Shown: positions 34,323-43,224 of the stretch, piece by piece
Numbering within the stretch: position 1 is the stretch's first letter
How the letters are laid out: every line of letters starts with the position of its first letter
Assembly: GCA_009778915.1 (NCBI GenBank)
Contig: WRFH01000001.1
Span: 248,001-312,000, forward strand
From: Elusimicrobiota bacterium
GTDB lineage: Bacteria; Elusimicrobiota; Elusimicrobia; Elusimicrobiales; Elusimicrobiaceae
Length of the DNA stretch: 64,000 nucleotides
Direction of reading: 5' to 3'
Notes under the pieces: model-generated
What the model saw: the letters and a program-made list of their open reading frames with translations, nothing else
Told to the model about the DNA's origin: nothing
Databases searched by the model: none
Position numbers and translations under genes: made by a program

Positions 34323-36278
34323 TTAAATACTGAAAATTATATGCGCGGAGAAGGCTATCGCCGTCGCCAGTATGAAAGTCAGCGCGATTATTTTCAGGCT
34401 GTCTTTCACGCCGGTTTCTTTAAACATAATGAAACATGTGGCCGCGCACGGGGCGTACATCGTCATAAAAATACATGCGGTTACAAGCTGCGGCGCGGTT
34501 AAATTAAAAGGAACGAGCAGCGCGACGGACACGTCTTTTCTGAGAAAGCCAAGCAGCATAACCGAAGCGGTTTCACCCGGCAGCCCGAAGAGAGAAACCA
34601 TAAACGGCCTGAACACACGCGTTATAAAATCAAGCGCGCCGGTAATCTGGGCCAGGTTTATTATAAGCACGCCGGCAATTATCACGGGCACGGCCTCTTT
34701 CAAATATTCTTTAATTCTGAAGCGGACTTTTGACAGCCATTCTTTTAGTTTCGGGACTTGCCACGCGGGTATTTCCATAAACATTTCAGGCGGGTTGCCT
34801 TTCATAATTTTATTTAAAACATATCCGGCGGCGATGCCCGTCAGCAGCAGCGTGCCGAAAACCATTAAAATATATTTCAGCCCGTGGGGGGACAGAACGC
34901 TTATTATCATCGCGCTCTGCGATATGCACGGCGCGATTATCAAAAGCAGAACTGTGGCGATAATTTTTTCCCGTTTGCTTTCAAGCGTCCGCACGCCCAT
35001 TACCGCCGGCACTTTGCAGCCGAGGCCCATCATTATCGGTATCGCGCCGTAGCCGTGGATGCCTATTTTGTGCAGCATGGAATCAAGCAAAACCGATAAG
35101 CGCGGCAGATAACCCAGGTCCGCCAGAAATTCCAAAACCGCGTAAAAAACTATTACGTAAGACATAACGTCAATAAGCGAAATACGCAGAGCGTCCGTCA
35201 GTATGCCGAAAGCGTTTACCGTCCCGCCGCCGAGCAGTATTGTTGAAATTATTCCGTGGCCTTCAAAAATTTTTGTGACCGCGGGCAGGTAAAAATATTC
35301 ATATACCGGCGTAAGCAGGCTGATAATCCCTTCGCCGGCGCGCATGATTATAAAGAAACACGAAATCAGCACGATAACCGCAATCGGCAACCCGGTAAGC
35401 GGACGGGTGCAGAGTTCCGCCAGCCGCTCAAGCGGCGACGGATGTTTGTGTTTCAGAACCTGCGCGGTTTTTGAAATTTCGCCTATAAGTTTCCATTTTT
35501 CTTCGTCGGTCTGCGGTATTTCGCGCGGTATAAAAAGTTTTACAAAATGGACCATGCGGTTAATAACGCGCTCCGCTTTTTTAAACCCTTCGCCCGTCAG
35601 CGCCTCAACCGCCACGGCCGGTATGCCGAGCGTGCGGTGAAGCATTTTCGCGTCGACGGCGATGCCGTTTGTTTTTGCGGTCTGCGTTTTGTTTACCAAA
35701 AGTATAATGGGTTTATTAAGGCTCATCATTTCAAGCGCCATAAACAGCGAGCGCTCAAGGTGCATAGCGTCCAGCACGCAGACGATAAGGTCATAATCTT
35801 TGCTTTTAATTACTTCGAGAGCCGCTTTATCCGCCGCGCTGTTTTCCTGCAGACTGTAGACGCCGGGAACGTCGTAGACTACAAAATTTCTGTCCCCTAT
35901 TTTAGACACGCTTTGTTTGAGTTCGACGGTTGTCCCCGGGAAATTTGACGACACGGCTTTAACGCCGGTAAGACGCGAAAATACCGCGCTTTTGCCGACG
36001 TTCGGATTACCTACCAGAACTATTTTTTTAACTTCAAATTTTACTTCTATCAAAGCGGCCATGTTTTTGCCGAGCGCGACGTCAGTACCCGCGACCTCCA
36101 AAATCACGGGGTTGCCGGCCTTTTTTACGCGGATAAACGCGCCGGCGACGAAGCCGAGCGAAGAAAGTTTTTTTATCGTTTTAGCGTCATCAGTTTTTAT
36201 TTTAGAAACGACGCAAACGTCGGAATTTTTTAATTGGGACAGCGTTTTTATGATATGCGCGCCGTGAAGGTCGTCCAT
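34323..36278 (-). CDS. feoB: FeoA-FeoB fusion, ferrous iron transporter
   Basis: Imports Fe(II) across the inner membrane. Residues 1-80 are a FeoA SH3-like domain (LGFVAGAFIRVKKAGNPVILEVAG). Then comes the FeoB G domain with the P-loop GNPNVGKSAVF near 88, NFPGTT, DVPGVYSL and NKTQ, and a membrane part (about 290-651) with two Gate regions of roughly eight to ten segments. At 651 residues the protein is slightly short for FeoB (about 700 or more) despite the fused FeoA. Single-gene feo systems of this kind fit anaerobes. A possible iron-responsive operator and -10 box lie just upstream. Confidence 0.95.
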   Translation of the reverse strand: MDDLHGAHIIKTLSQLKNSDVCVVSKIKTDDAKTIKKLSSLGFVAGAFIRVKKAGNPVILEVAGTDVALGKNMAALIEVKFEVKKIVLVGNPNVGKSAVFSRLTGVKAVSSNFPGTTVELKQSVSKIGDRNFVVYDVPGVYSLQENSAADKAALEVIKSKDYDLIVCVLDAMHLERSLFMALEMMSLNKPIILLVNKTQTAKTNGIAVDAKMLHRTLGIPAVAVEALTGEGFKKAERVINRMVHFVKLFIPREIPQTDEEKWKLIGEISKTAQVLKHKHPSPLERLAELCTRPLTGLPIAVIVLISCFFIIMRAGEGIISLLTPVYEYFYLPAVTKIFEGHGIISTILLGGGTVNAFGILTDALRISLIDVMSYVIVFYAVLEFLADLGYLPRLSVLLDSMLHKIGIHGYGAIPIMMGLGCKVPAVMGVRTLESKREKIIATVLLLIIAPCISQSAMIISVLSPHGLKYILMVFGTLLLTGIAAGYVLNKIMKGNPPEMFMEIPAWQVPKLKEWLSKVRFRIKEYLKEAVPVIIAGVLIINLAQITGALDFITRVFRPFMVSLFGLPGETASVMLLGFLRKDVSVALLVPFNLTAPQLVTACIFMTMYAPCAATCFIMFKETGVKDSLKIIALTFILATAIAFSAHIIFSI

Positions 36279-36318
36279 AGTTAATATCCGTTGATAAAGT
36301 TAATGAAGGTAAATAAAG

Positions 36319-36342
36319 TAAGCCAAGCCTAACTTAATTATA
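36319..36342 (-). promoter_or_regulatory. feoB -10 box and adjacent DtxR-like dyad
   Basis: On the minus strand TATAAT (36342-36337) is followed directly by TAAGTTAGGCTTGGCTTA (36336-36319), an imperfect palindrome resembling DtxR/IdeR-type iron boxes more than Fur boxes. Its place over the expected transcription start suits a repressor. Confidence 0.4.
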
Positions 36343-36347
36343 ACATA

Positions 36348-36378
36348 AAAGCCGCCCGCTATAAAAGCGGGCGGCTTT
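36348..36378. terminator. Hairpin terminator after the ferredoxin gene
   Basis: A 13-bp stem (36348-36360 with 36366-36378) with ATAAA loop, A-rich on the left and T-rich on the right, between the ferredoxin gene and feoB promoter. Confidence 0.75.
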
Positions 36379-36388
36379 AAATGGTTTT

Positions 36389-36562
36389 TTACTGCGGGCT
36401 GATGCAGCTGACCGGGCAGCTGGAAACACAGGCGCCGCAGTCAATGCAGACGGCGGGGTCGATTACTCTTTTGCCGTTTTTTTCAGATATCGCGCTGACT
36501 GGGCAAGTCCCTTCGCAGGCGCCGCAGTTAATACAAGCGTCGGCGTTAATTTTATGTGCCAT
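36389..36562 (-). CDS. 2[4Fe-4S] ferredoxin
   Basis: A 57-residue clostridial-type ferredoxin for low-potential electron transfer. Two full motifs C-x2-C-x2-C-x3-C-P are visible: Cys 10, 13, 16, 20 and Cys 39, 42, 45, 49, with an extra Cys at 53. The start ATG at 36562 is preceded by AGGGAGG. It is monocistronic, ends in its own terminator and lies upstream of feoB in the same direction, which suits co-regulation by iron. Confidence 0.95.
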   Translation of the reverse strand: MAHKINADACINCGACEGTCPVSAISEKNGKRVIDPAVCIDCGACVSSCPVSCISPQ

Positions 36563-36641
36563 AAATCCCTCCCTAAGTGGATATATTTATATTATAACAA
36601 AAATAAAAGTTGTTCCCAAGCAGCACCGAAAATGCGACGCA

Positions 36642-36773
36642 ACGTTGTTACCCCGCTTCCAGATTTGAGCGAAGTTTGAATTTTCTCCGGCCCGACCAAG
36701 TACTTAAGAGCGAAGCGTACGGGGAGGGCCGGAAAAATTCAAAATTCGCCAAATGTGGAAGCCGCAACTTCTC
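36642..36773. repeat. Foldback element with about 45-bp imperfect inverted arms
   Basis: Arm 36642-36693 pairs with 36726-36773; shared blocks include CTTCCA, ATTTG, GCGAA, TTTGAATTTT and CCGGCCC. The 32-bp loop holds GTACTT and CGTAC, which can pair further. MITE-like, but no target duplication is clear. Confidence 0.6.
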
Positions 36774-36822
36774 GATTACAGCCGGGCGCGCATTCACAGC
36801 GCGCATAAAATCAGCCATAAAT

Positions 36823-36890
36823 TAAGGGCCGGAGGGGGTAAGTTCCGGCCCTTATATAGATCCCTTCGGGGGGTAAAAAACGAAGGGTCT
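36823..36890. other. Two consecutive hairpins
   Basis: TAAGGGCCGGA (36823-36833) pairs with its complement at 36844-36854. AGATCCCTTCG (36858-36868) pairs with CGAAGGGTCT at 36881-36890 with one bulge. No T tract after either. Confidence 0.5.
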
Positions 36891-36985
36891 GTGGGTAAAA
36901 TAATGATAAAATCTTTCTATAATTATAGTATCAAACTAGAAAAATAAAAGGGTATTATATTATTTATTATAATTAGGTAGTACAT

Positions 36986-37013
36986 TTAGACTATTTGTAT
37001 AGTTTGCTATAAT
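36986..37013 (+). promoter_or_regulatory. Promoter of the ankyrin-protein gene
   Basis: TATAAT at 37008-37013 with TTAGAC 16 bp upstream. The gene's AAAGGAG follows about 18 bp later. Confidence 0.45.
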
Positions 37014-37045
37014 GGTTCATAGATGTACGGAAAGGAGAAACCTTG

Positions 37046-37996
37046 ATGAAAAATATTATATTTATTTGTTTATTTCTTGCTGCCGTGTCCGCGGCGGCGC
37101 AGAATTTGGCAACGCCTAACAGCGGCGTGCCCCTGGCGCAGACAGGCGCTAACAATGACTATCTCACCGCCACGGCCGGCGTTAAAAACGGACAGCAGGG
37201 CAAATACGTTTATGACACGTCTTTAATGCGCGCCGTCAAAGCGCAGGACGCGGACAGCGTGCAGACGCTGCTGCGCGCGCACGTTGACCCCAATGAAAAA
37301 AATTATGAAGGCCTGGCCCCGCTTTACAAAGCGGCTGAGCTTGGCAACCTGGCCATAGTAAAATTACTTGTCGAGGCGGGGGCCAAGCCCAAGATTAACG
37401 AACCCGGCAATTTTGGGATAACGCCGTTGATGGCCGCGAGCGCAGGCGGACACGCGGACGTTGTTAAATATCTGCTTGAAAACGGCGCGGACGTTACTAT
37501 GAGGGACGAGCTTAACAAAACCGCTATTTTGCACGCCGGCGCCGGAGGGACTCCTTTAACCTTTAAATATCTGCTTCAGGCGGACGCGAATATGGAGGAT
37601 ACCGATAAGTACGGCGAGACGCCGCTTGTCATCGCTTTGAAAGCCAAAAATGACGCCGGCGCTGCGGACCTTATTTCCCGCGGGGCCAATCTTTCCGCGA
37701 CGAGCGTAGACGGGATGACCGCGCAGGTTCTTGCCAACGCTTACGGCGCTAAAACTTTAACCAAAAAAGCGCTTGATAAGAGGCTGAAACAGGAAGGCAA
37801 AGGCACTTTTAATCCGCGCACGGAACCAGTCATAATACAGAGCAGGGGTTCGTCGTCATCCTCCGCCGCAAGGCCGGTTTCGGGTACGCCGGTTAAACCG
37901 GTGGTTTATGGTAATTCCGGCGTAAATATGCAGACAAATACCGACACGCAAAACGCGCCGGTGCCGGCCCCGGATTTGATTATCGAGCACAAATAG
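37046..37996 (+). CDS. Secreted ankyrin-repeat protein
   Basis: About 316 residues from the ATG at 37046 (AAAGGAG well spaced; an in-frame TTG sits one codon before). A signal peptide (MKNIIFICLFLAAVSAAA) directs export. Residues about 60-250 contain five ankyrin repeats, such as GLAPLYKAAELGNLAIVKLL, GITPLMAASAGGHADVVKYL and GETPLVIALKAKNDAGAADL, which bind other proteins. The tail is Ser/Pro/Thr-rich and flexible. It lies 1 bp before the phospholipase-D lipoprotein gene, so the two likely work together in the periplasm or envelope. Confidence 0.88.
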   Translation: MKNIIFICLFLAAVSAAAQNLATPNSGVPLAQTGANNDYLTATAGVKNGQQGKYVYDTSLMRAVKAQDADSVQTLLRAHVDPNEKNYEGLAPLYKAAELGNLAIVKLLVEAGAKPKINEPGNFGITPLMAASAGGHADVVKYLLENGADVTMRDELNKTAILHAGAGGTPLTFKYLLQADANMEDTDKYGETPLVIALKAKNDAGAADLISRGANLSATSVDGMTAQVLANAYGAKTLTKKALDKRLKQEGKGTFNPRTEPVIIQSRGSSSSSAARPVSGTPVKPVVYGNSGVNMQTNTDTQNAPVPAPDLIIEHK

Positions 37997-38000
37997 TTTG

Positions 38001-40031
38001 ATGAAAAAGACGGGAATATTTTTAATTTTTGTTGCGGCGGCCGTTCTTATGGGCGGCTGCCGCGGCGTTTACCGGGATAAAGAAGATTTAAGCCTTATAG
38101 CGGGCGCTAACTATGAACCCGGCGAAATTTTTGCCGCCGGCGGCAAAATTTATATGCAGTATTCTTACGGCGGCGTAAATTTCTGGCTGGCCGCCAAACT
38201 GCCTAAAGACGGCAAAGAAAATAAAAAGAAAAACCAGACGCTTGAGGCGGAAGTTTTAAAGAAAATCCCGGTCTTTAAAAAAAGCGCTAAAGAGGAAATT
38301 TATCTTGTAAAAGATGTTTTAGACCGCGCGTTGAGCGAAGAAGCCGCGGCCATAGCCCCGCGGGAAAACGGCACAGGCTTTGTAATAGGCACGTTTTTTA
38401 AGGATATGGTTTTCTACCGCGGCAAGGACGGAACGTTGAATTTTGTCGAGCCCGGCGCCGTGCCCGCCGGCATAAAAATTTTAAACCGCACCAGCAAAAA
38501 AACGCTGCGCGCCGGAACGGTGCAGCGCGTGGCGAAACTGCTGGCCAAAGAATACCCCGGCGAAACAAAATTTATTTTTCCGCTTCAAAAGGTGCCGCGG
38601 GTGCCGTATCTCTATTTTGACGCGAAGAAAAATTTTATATCCGCTATAAAACTGCCGGATTTTTATGACGTTAAAAAAGATATTTCGCCAATAACTTTCG
38701 GCGCGGACCTTGCCTATTCTTTTTTTATAAAAAGCCACGTGTTCGCCGTGGCCAAAGCGCCGTTTACTTCGGCCCACAGGCTTGTTTCGGACATGTATTC
38801 TTTCACGGCGATATTCTTCCGCCCGGGCGTGAACAATCTGGCTTACGGAGCGCCGCCGTTAAATACGTCGGGCGAGATGATGGACCTTGACGATTTTAAT
38901 AAATATCTTGACAAAAAAATCCGTAAAAACGTTTATAAAGGCAGCGTAAAAATTTTAATCGACGGGGACGACTTTTTCCAGCGCTTTATAGAAACCGCGC
39001 AGAACGCGCAGAAATATATTGATATGCGCCTGTATATTTATAAGACGGACCCGTATACGCTGAGTATATCGGACCTGCTAAAAAAGAAGTCTAACGAAGG
39101 CGTAAGCGTACGTATGATTCTTGATGACATTAACACGGTTCTTAACTGGGCCAAAACACCGGAGTCTCCGGCCGGGCAGGATTATATTATGCCGGGCGTT
39201 AAAAAATATCTGCGCCATAATTCAAAAATAAAAGTGCGCACGCACCCTAATACTTGGGCGACGGCGGACCACGCCAAAGTTATAATTGTAGACGGAAAAA
39301 CGGCGTACACCGGCGGTATGAATTTCGGCGAAGAATACAGATATTTGTGGCATGACATGATGCTTGAGCTGCGCGGGCCGATAGTGCACAAATTGCAGAA
39401 TAATTTTGAAGAAGCGTGGGCCTTTGCCGGCGCGGCGGGCGATTTTAACGCGGCCGCAGTTATGGCGAACGAAGACTGCGATGAGTGTTTTAAAAGCGAT
39501 TACGACGGCGGTATGATAGACATTCGCCCGCTTTACACAAAACCCAGCCGACCAGATATTTTTAAAGCGCAGTTGGAAGCGATACGCCGCGCGAAAAGCA
39601 GGATTTATATCCAGAACGCCTATTTTTCGGATAACCGCATAGTAAGAGCGCTGATTGACGCGAGGCAGAGAGGCGTGGACGTGCGGGTTATTTTGCCGTC
39701 TCAGAATGACATAGGCGTAATGGACTCTAACAACAAAGTTAAGACGAACGTTATGCTGGCCAACGGGATAAGAGTTTATTTTTATCCTAAAATGTCCCAC
39801 ATAAAAGCGGCGTTGTACGACGGGTGGGCTTGCGTAGGCTCCGCAAATTTTGACAGAATGAGTTTATTCGTAAACGGCGAGATGAGTCTGGGAATTTCGG
39901 ACAAAAATTTCGCGGAAGAGTTAAACGAAAAACTTTTTAAGCGCGATTTCGCGGATTCCGAGGAAATTACAAAACCTTTAAAAGTTGACGCGGCGGATTA
40001 TTTGCTGACAATGCTTTCCGCCCACGTGTGA
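38001..40031 (+). CDS. Phospholipase D-superfamily lipoprotein (cardiolipin synthase-like)
   Basis: About 676 residues with a lipoprotein signal (LMGGC lipobox near residue 20), so it is membrane-anchored outside the cytoplasm. Residues 1-280 are an unassigned N-terminal domain. The C-terminal part has two HKD motifs, HAKVIIVDG at 424 and HIKAALYDG at 600, each followed by the GG/GS-x-N element (GGMNF, GSANF), as in cardiolipin synthases and PLD phosphodiesterases. Substrate unknown; it could remodel envelope lipid or act on nucleic acid. Coupled to the ankyrin gene upstream. Confidence 0.88.
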   Translation: MKKTGIFLIFVAAAVLMGGCRGVYRDKEDLSLIAGANYEPGEIFAAGGKIYMQYSYGGVNFWLAAKLPKDGKENKKKNQTLEAEVLKKIPVFKKSAKEEIYLVKDVLDRALSEEAAAIAPRENGTGFVIGTFFKDMVFYRGKDGTLNFVEPGAVPAGIKILNRTSKKTLRAGTVQRVAKLLAKEYPGETKFIFPLQKVPRVPYLYFDAKKNFISAIKLPDFYDVKKDISPITFGADLAYSFFIKSHVFAVAKAPFTSAHRLVSDMYSFTAIFFRPGVNNLAYGAPPLNTSGEMMDLDDFNKYLDKKIRKNVYKGSVKILIDGDDFFQRFIETAQNAQKYIDMRLYIYKTDPYTLSISDLLKKKSNEGVSVRMILDDINTVLNWAKTPESPAGQDYIMPGVKKYLRHNSKIKVRTHPNTWATADHAKVIIVDGKTAYTGGMNFGEEYRYLWHDMMLELRGPIVHKLQNNFEEAWAFAGAAGDFNAAAVMANEDCDECFKSDYDGGMIDIRPLYTKPSRPDIFKAQLEAIRRAKSRIYIQNAYFSDNRIVRALIDARQRGVDVRVILPSQNDIGVMDSNNKVKTNVMLANGIRVYFYPKMSHIKAALYDGWACVGSANFDRMSLFVNGEMSLGISDKNFAEELNEKLFKRDFADSEEITKPLKVDAADYLLTMLSAHV

Positions 40032-40064
40032 AACTTACCGCGTCGCAGCGGAGTGAAGACAGGA

Positions 40065-41246
40065 ATGGAAAAATACGAGATAATTATAATAGGAGCCGGC
40101 GCCGCCGGGCTTGCCTGCGCGGCGAAATTAAAAGGCAGAAATTTTGCGCTGCTTGAAGCGCAGGCGCAGTGCGCGCGCAAAGTTTTGGCCAGCGGCAACG
40201 GCCGCTGCAACGTCACGAATAAAAATTTATCGCCGGCGTTTTACAACGGCAATAAAAAAATTGTCGGGAGCGTGCTGTCGCGTTTTGGCACGGCAGAATG
40301 TATTAAATTTTTTGGGACGCTGGGCGTAATGTTACGCGAAGAAGACGGCGGCAGATATTTCCCCGTCACCGGCAAAGCTACCGCCGTCGCCGGCGCTTTG
40401 GCGGCCGCCAGCGCGGGCCGCGTTATTTACGGCGCGCGCGTTATAAAAATTGAAAAAAAAGATTTGTTTGAGCTGCCCGCCGCGGACGGCAGAATTTTTG
40501 CAGCGGAAAAAGTTGTTCTGGCCTGCGGCTCGCCCGCTTATCCGCAGTTGGGCGGCAACCCGTCCGGTTATGAACTCGCCGCTATGCTGGGGCATAAAAT
40601 TGTCACGCCGTTTCCGTCGTTGACAAGCATAAATTTGAGAAACGCGCCGCTTAAAAAAATGCAGGGCGTACGCGCGCGGGCCGCAATCAGTTTTGACGGG
40701 CAGACAGAGAAGGGGGAAGTTATGTTTACCGCCGCCGGAATAAGCGGCCTGCCTGTGCAGAATTTGAGCCGCGCCGTCAATAAAACGCTGCCGGCGCGCG
40801 CGGAAATAAGCATAAATTTTTTCCCGGAATTTACGGCGGCGGAGTTTAAAAAGATTATGTTAAAACGGCGAGAAAACTTCGGAGAAAGGAAACTGGCGGA
40901 TTTTTTTACTGGCATACTGCATGAAGATATCGCGGCGGCTCTGCTTGAAAATTTAAAAATAGAGCCTACTGTTTTGGCCGGCCGCATGAAAGCGGAAGAT
41001 TTTAACCGTCTGACCGCCGCGTTGCAAAACTGGATTTTGGAGGCCGGCCCGGCGCGGGACTGGCAGGACAGCTTTTGCGCGGCCGGCGGCGTGGACTGCG
41101 CGGAAATTGACGCGCAAACATTACAGTCCAAAAAATGCCCCGGGTTATATATAATAGGAGAAGAGTTAGACGCGGACGGCAAAAGCGGCGGTTATAATTT
41201 GCACTTTGCGTTCGGCTGCGGATACTTGGCGGCGGAGGAAATTTAA
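40065..41246 (+). CDS. HI0933/BaiN-family flavoprotein oxidoreductase
   Basis: An NAD(P)/FAD-dependent oxidoreductase of the YhiN/HI0933 family, 393 residues from the ATG at 40065 (an in-frame GTG at 40053 is the alternative). Visible motifs: dinucleotide loop IIIGAGAAGLACAAKL, GNGRCNVTN, ACGSPAYPQLGGNPSGYELA and the C-terminal GEELDADGKSGGYNLHFAFGCG. Family members are poorly characterised; some reduce steroid-type C=C bonds. It lies 33 bp after the PLD gene and directly before the MORN-type gene. Confidence 0.9.
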   Translation: MEKYEIIIIGAGAAGLACAAKLKGRNFALLEAQAQCARKVLASGNGRCNVTNKNLSPAFYNGNKKIVGSVLSRFGTAECIKFFGTLGVMLREEDGGRYFPVTGKATAVAGALAAASAGRVIYGARVIKIEKKDLFELPAADGRIFAAEKVVLACGSPAYPQLGGNPSGYELAAMLGHKIVTPFPSLTSINLRNAPLKKMQGVRARAAISFDGQTEKGEVMFTAAGISGLPVQNLSRAVNKTLPARAEISINFFPEFTAAEFKKIMLKRRENFGERKLADFFTGILHEDIAAALLENLKIEPTVLAGRMKAEDFNRLTAALQNWILEAGPARDWQDSFCAAGGVDCAEIDAQTLQSKKCPGLYIIGEELDADGKSGGYNLHFAFGCGYLAAEEI

Positions 41247-41930
41247 ATGGACGAGAAAATTGTTATCAGAAAACTTACCCCGCTAGGGGGAGATAAAAAA
41301 GGCTACCGGCGCGAATATTTTTTTGAGAACAAAAAAATAGCGACGGAAATTTTAAACGAGACCATGGACACGCTGAGTTTTGAAGGTAAAATACCCGACA
41401 GCGTGGTTTTTGAGGTTTACGAAAGCGGAAAAACTTATTTTGAATGTCCGTATAAAAACGGCGTCAGGAACGGCGTCAGCCGCACGTATATGGAAAACGG
41501 CGTGATTACCGTCGAGAAAGAATATAAAGACGGGCTGCTTAACGGCCTTGTGCGCGTTTATTACCCGACGGGCACGCTGCAAAAAGAAATTTTTTATAAG
41601 GGTGATATCCAGCACGGCCGCCAGACAAAATATTACGCCGCCGGCAGGCTTATGGAACTTTCATATTATAAAGAAGGGCTGCTTGACGGCGATTTTATAA
41701 CTTACGCCGAAAACGGCGCCGTGCACAGCCGCGCGTTCTACCGCGACGAAAGAATTGAAGGCGACAAAATTTTATACCACGATAACGGCGCGGTGGCGCT
41801 TGTATCGCCGTACAAAAACGGCAAAACGCACGGCATGACCAAAAAATATGACGACGAAGGCGGACTGACCGAAGAATGGTATTTTGAAGACGGCACGCTG
41901 CTGTTCAAAAAAGAATACGCCAAAGTTTGA
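41247..41930 (+). CDS. MORN_2/YwqK-type repeat protein
   Basis: A 227-residue protein made of about six short repeats of the form x-Y-x-x-G-x-x-x-G-x-x-x-x-Y-x-x-x-G (for example YKNGVRNGVSRTYMENG, YKDGLLNGLVRVYYPTG). Such repeats occur in YwqK-family antitoxins and in MORN-type proteins. No toxin gene is apparent beside it, so an antitoxin role is not supported. Starts immediately after the flavoprotein stop. Confidence 0.8.
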   Translation: MDEKIVIRKLTPLGGDKKGYRREYFFENKKIATEILNETMDTLSFEGKIPDSVVFEVYESGKTYFECPYKNGVRNGVSRTYMENGVITVEKEYKDGLLNGLVRVYYPTGTLQKEIFYKGDIQHGRQTKYYAAGRLMELSYYKEGLLDGDFITYAENGAVHSRAFYRDERIEGDKILYHDNGAVALVSPYKNGKTHGMTKKYDDEGGLTEEWYFEDGTLLFKKEYAKV

Positions 41931-41931
41931 T

Positions 41932-42825
41932 ATGAAAAAATATATTTGTCTGGCGTTTAGTTTAATAATCTTCACATGTGCCTACGGAAATAAAACATTT
42001 TCGCCGGACCTTAATCTTGTTCAGACATATGAGGCGGCGGACCAGTCTTATAAAGCGGAACATTCTAATCCTTATATGGCGGTTTTCAGGAAAGATGGTA
42101 AAACGCTAATATATCTTGCTTCAAAACACCGTTATAATGAAACTAACGCTTTCGCGGATTATGTTTTTAAAAGATATAAACCGCAGGTCGCCGTTATAGA
42201 GATAGAAATAACGGGCAGACAGTTCAATCCTTACGACGATGAGATGTGGGAGGGCAATCATACGGCTGTGTTGTCGGCTAAAAACAAAATACCTGTAGTC
42301 AGAGCCGATTTAAGCTTAGACGGCAAATGGGAAAAGATATCCAAATCCACGGATAAGTATTCTTATCTGGATTTTCAGGCGTTCTGGATTATAATGGGAA
42401 TGATGAGCCCCAGCAGCCCTGGCCGGAGCACGGCTGTAAACGAAGTAAAATATAATAACAGGTGTAATGTAAACTTCGGACCGTGTATAACTGCGGACCA
42501 GTTAAATGACTGGACTAAAAAGAATTTCGGCGTAAAATTTGACGATATGGATTTTTCAGATAAGAAATACAAAGACATTACCTGGCCGGTAACGTCCCCG
42601 AACTATATAACAAATCAAATCGCAATAGTTGAGGATAAGCAGAGAGACCTTTTTATGCTTGAAAATATTACCGCCGCGTTAAATAAGTACAAGACTGTTT
42701 TTGCGGTATTTGGCGAAGGGCATTATGTTGACCAGAGGCAAGCTCTTGAAAACATGCTCGGCAAGCCGGAATATATTTGGGAAGTACCTTTTGAAGTAAA
42801 AGAAGAGGTTTTGGTGCCGCAGTGA
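41932..42825 (+). CDS. Secreted hypothetical protein, possibly TraB/GumN-like
   Basis: About 297 residues from the ATG at 41932; an in-frame start at 41884 would overlap the MORN gene and hide the signal peptide (MKKYICLAFSLIIFTCAYG). The mature protein has LIYLASKHRYN near the N-terminus, then YKPQVAVIEIE, and near the C-terminus FAVFGEGHYVDQRQALENML. A His motif, a Glu after the second strand and a late G-x-G-H recall TraB/GumN/Tiki-type putative metalloproteases, but the first G-x-x-H glycine is absent. The assignment is tentative. Confidence 0.6.
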   Translation: MKKYICLAFSLIIFTCAYGNKTFSPDLNLVQTYEAADQSYKAEHSNPYMAVFRKDGKTLIYLASKHRYNETNAFADYVFKRYKPQVAVIEIEITGRQFNPYDDEMWEGNHTAVLSAKNKIPVVRADLSLDGKWEKISKSTDKYSYLDFQAFWIIMGMMSPSSPGRSTAVNEVKYNNRCNVNFGPCITADQLNDWTKKNFGVKFDDMDFSDKKYKDITWPVTSPNYITNQIAIVEDKQRDLFMLENITAALNKYKTVFAVFGEGHYVDQRQALENMLGKPEYIWEVPFEVKEEVLVPQ

Positions 42826-42846
42826 TATGCGCAGCAAAATTCCCTG

Positions 42847-42874
42847 TTGCAATTTGCATTGTTTATGCTATAAT
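42847..42874 (+). promoter_or_regulatory. Promoter of the cold-shock gene
   Basis: TTGCAA (42847-42852), 16-bp spacer and TATAAT (42869-42874). It leaves a 5' leader of about 55 bases, shorter than the long thermosensor leaders of enteric csp genes. Confidence 0.6.
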
Positions 42875-42934
42875 TTATATAAGGCTTGAAATATCAGCCT
42901 ATAATGCATCAATAAAAGGAAGTAACTGAAACAT

Positions 42935-43135
42935 ATGGCAAAAGGAAAAGTAAAATGGTTTAACGACCAAAAAGGTTATGGCTTCATAACCCCCGAAGAT
43001 GGCTCAAAAGACCTCTTTGTTCACTATCAGGAGATTAAAGGCGAAGGTTTCAAAACCCTCTCTGAAGGTCAGGAAGTTGAATTTGACATCGTGGAATCTG
43101 AAAAAGGTCCCAAGGCCGTCAACGTTAGAAAATAA
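42935..43135 (+). CDS. csp: Cold-shock domain protein
   Basis: A 66-residue single-stranded nucleic-acid-binding chaperone. RNP1 (KGYGFI) and RNP2 (DLFVHY) motifs are present, in a five-strand OB fold of the usual length. It acts on mRNA secondary structure. Own strong promoter and terminator, so highly expressed and monocistronic. Confidence 0.97.
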   Translation: MAKGKVKWFNDQKGYGFITPEDGSKDLFVHYQEIKGEGFKTLSEGQEVEFDIVESEKGPKAVNVRK

Positions 43136-43154
43136 TTTAACTTTTACTCTGATT

Positions 43155-43190
43155 AGCCTTGCGCCCTAACCGGCGCAAGGCTTTATTTTT
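43155..43190 (+). terminator. Terminator of csp
   Basis: An 11-bp perfect stem (43155-43165 with 43172-43182), CTAACC loop and a T-rich tail. Confidence 0.9.
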
Positions 43191-43224
43191 TTATAATACA
43201 CAAAAGTTGCCGCACTTCGTTTTT

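Larger units (their letters stand above)
36563..37045. other. 483-bp intergenic region with hairpins and a promoter
   Basis: No convincing gene. It holds a large foldback (36642-36773), two further hairpins (36823-36854 and 36858-36890) and the promoter of the ankyrin gene. The hairpins might belong to an unrecognised RNA or be remnants of a small mobile repeat. Confidence 0.6.

Noticed and set aside
41247-41930. Antitoxin of a toxin-antitoxin pair
   Set aside because: No toxin-like gene is adjacent; MORN-type repeats alone do not show it.
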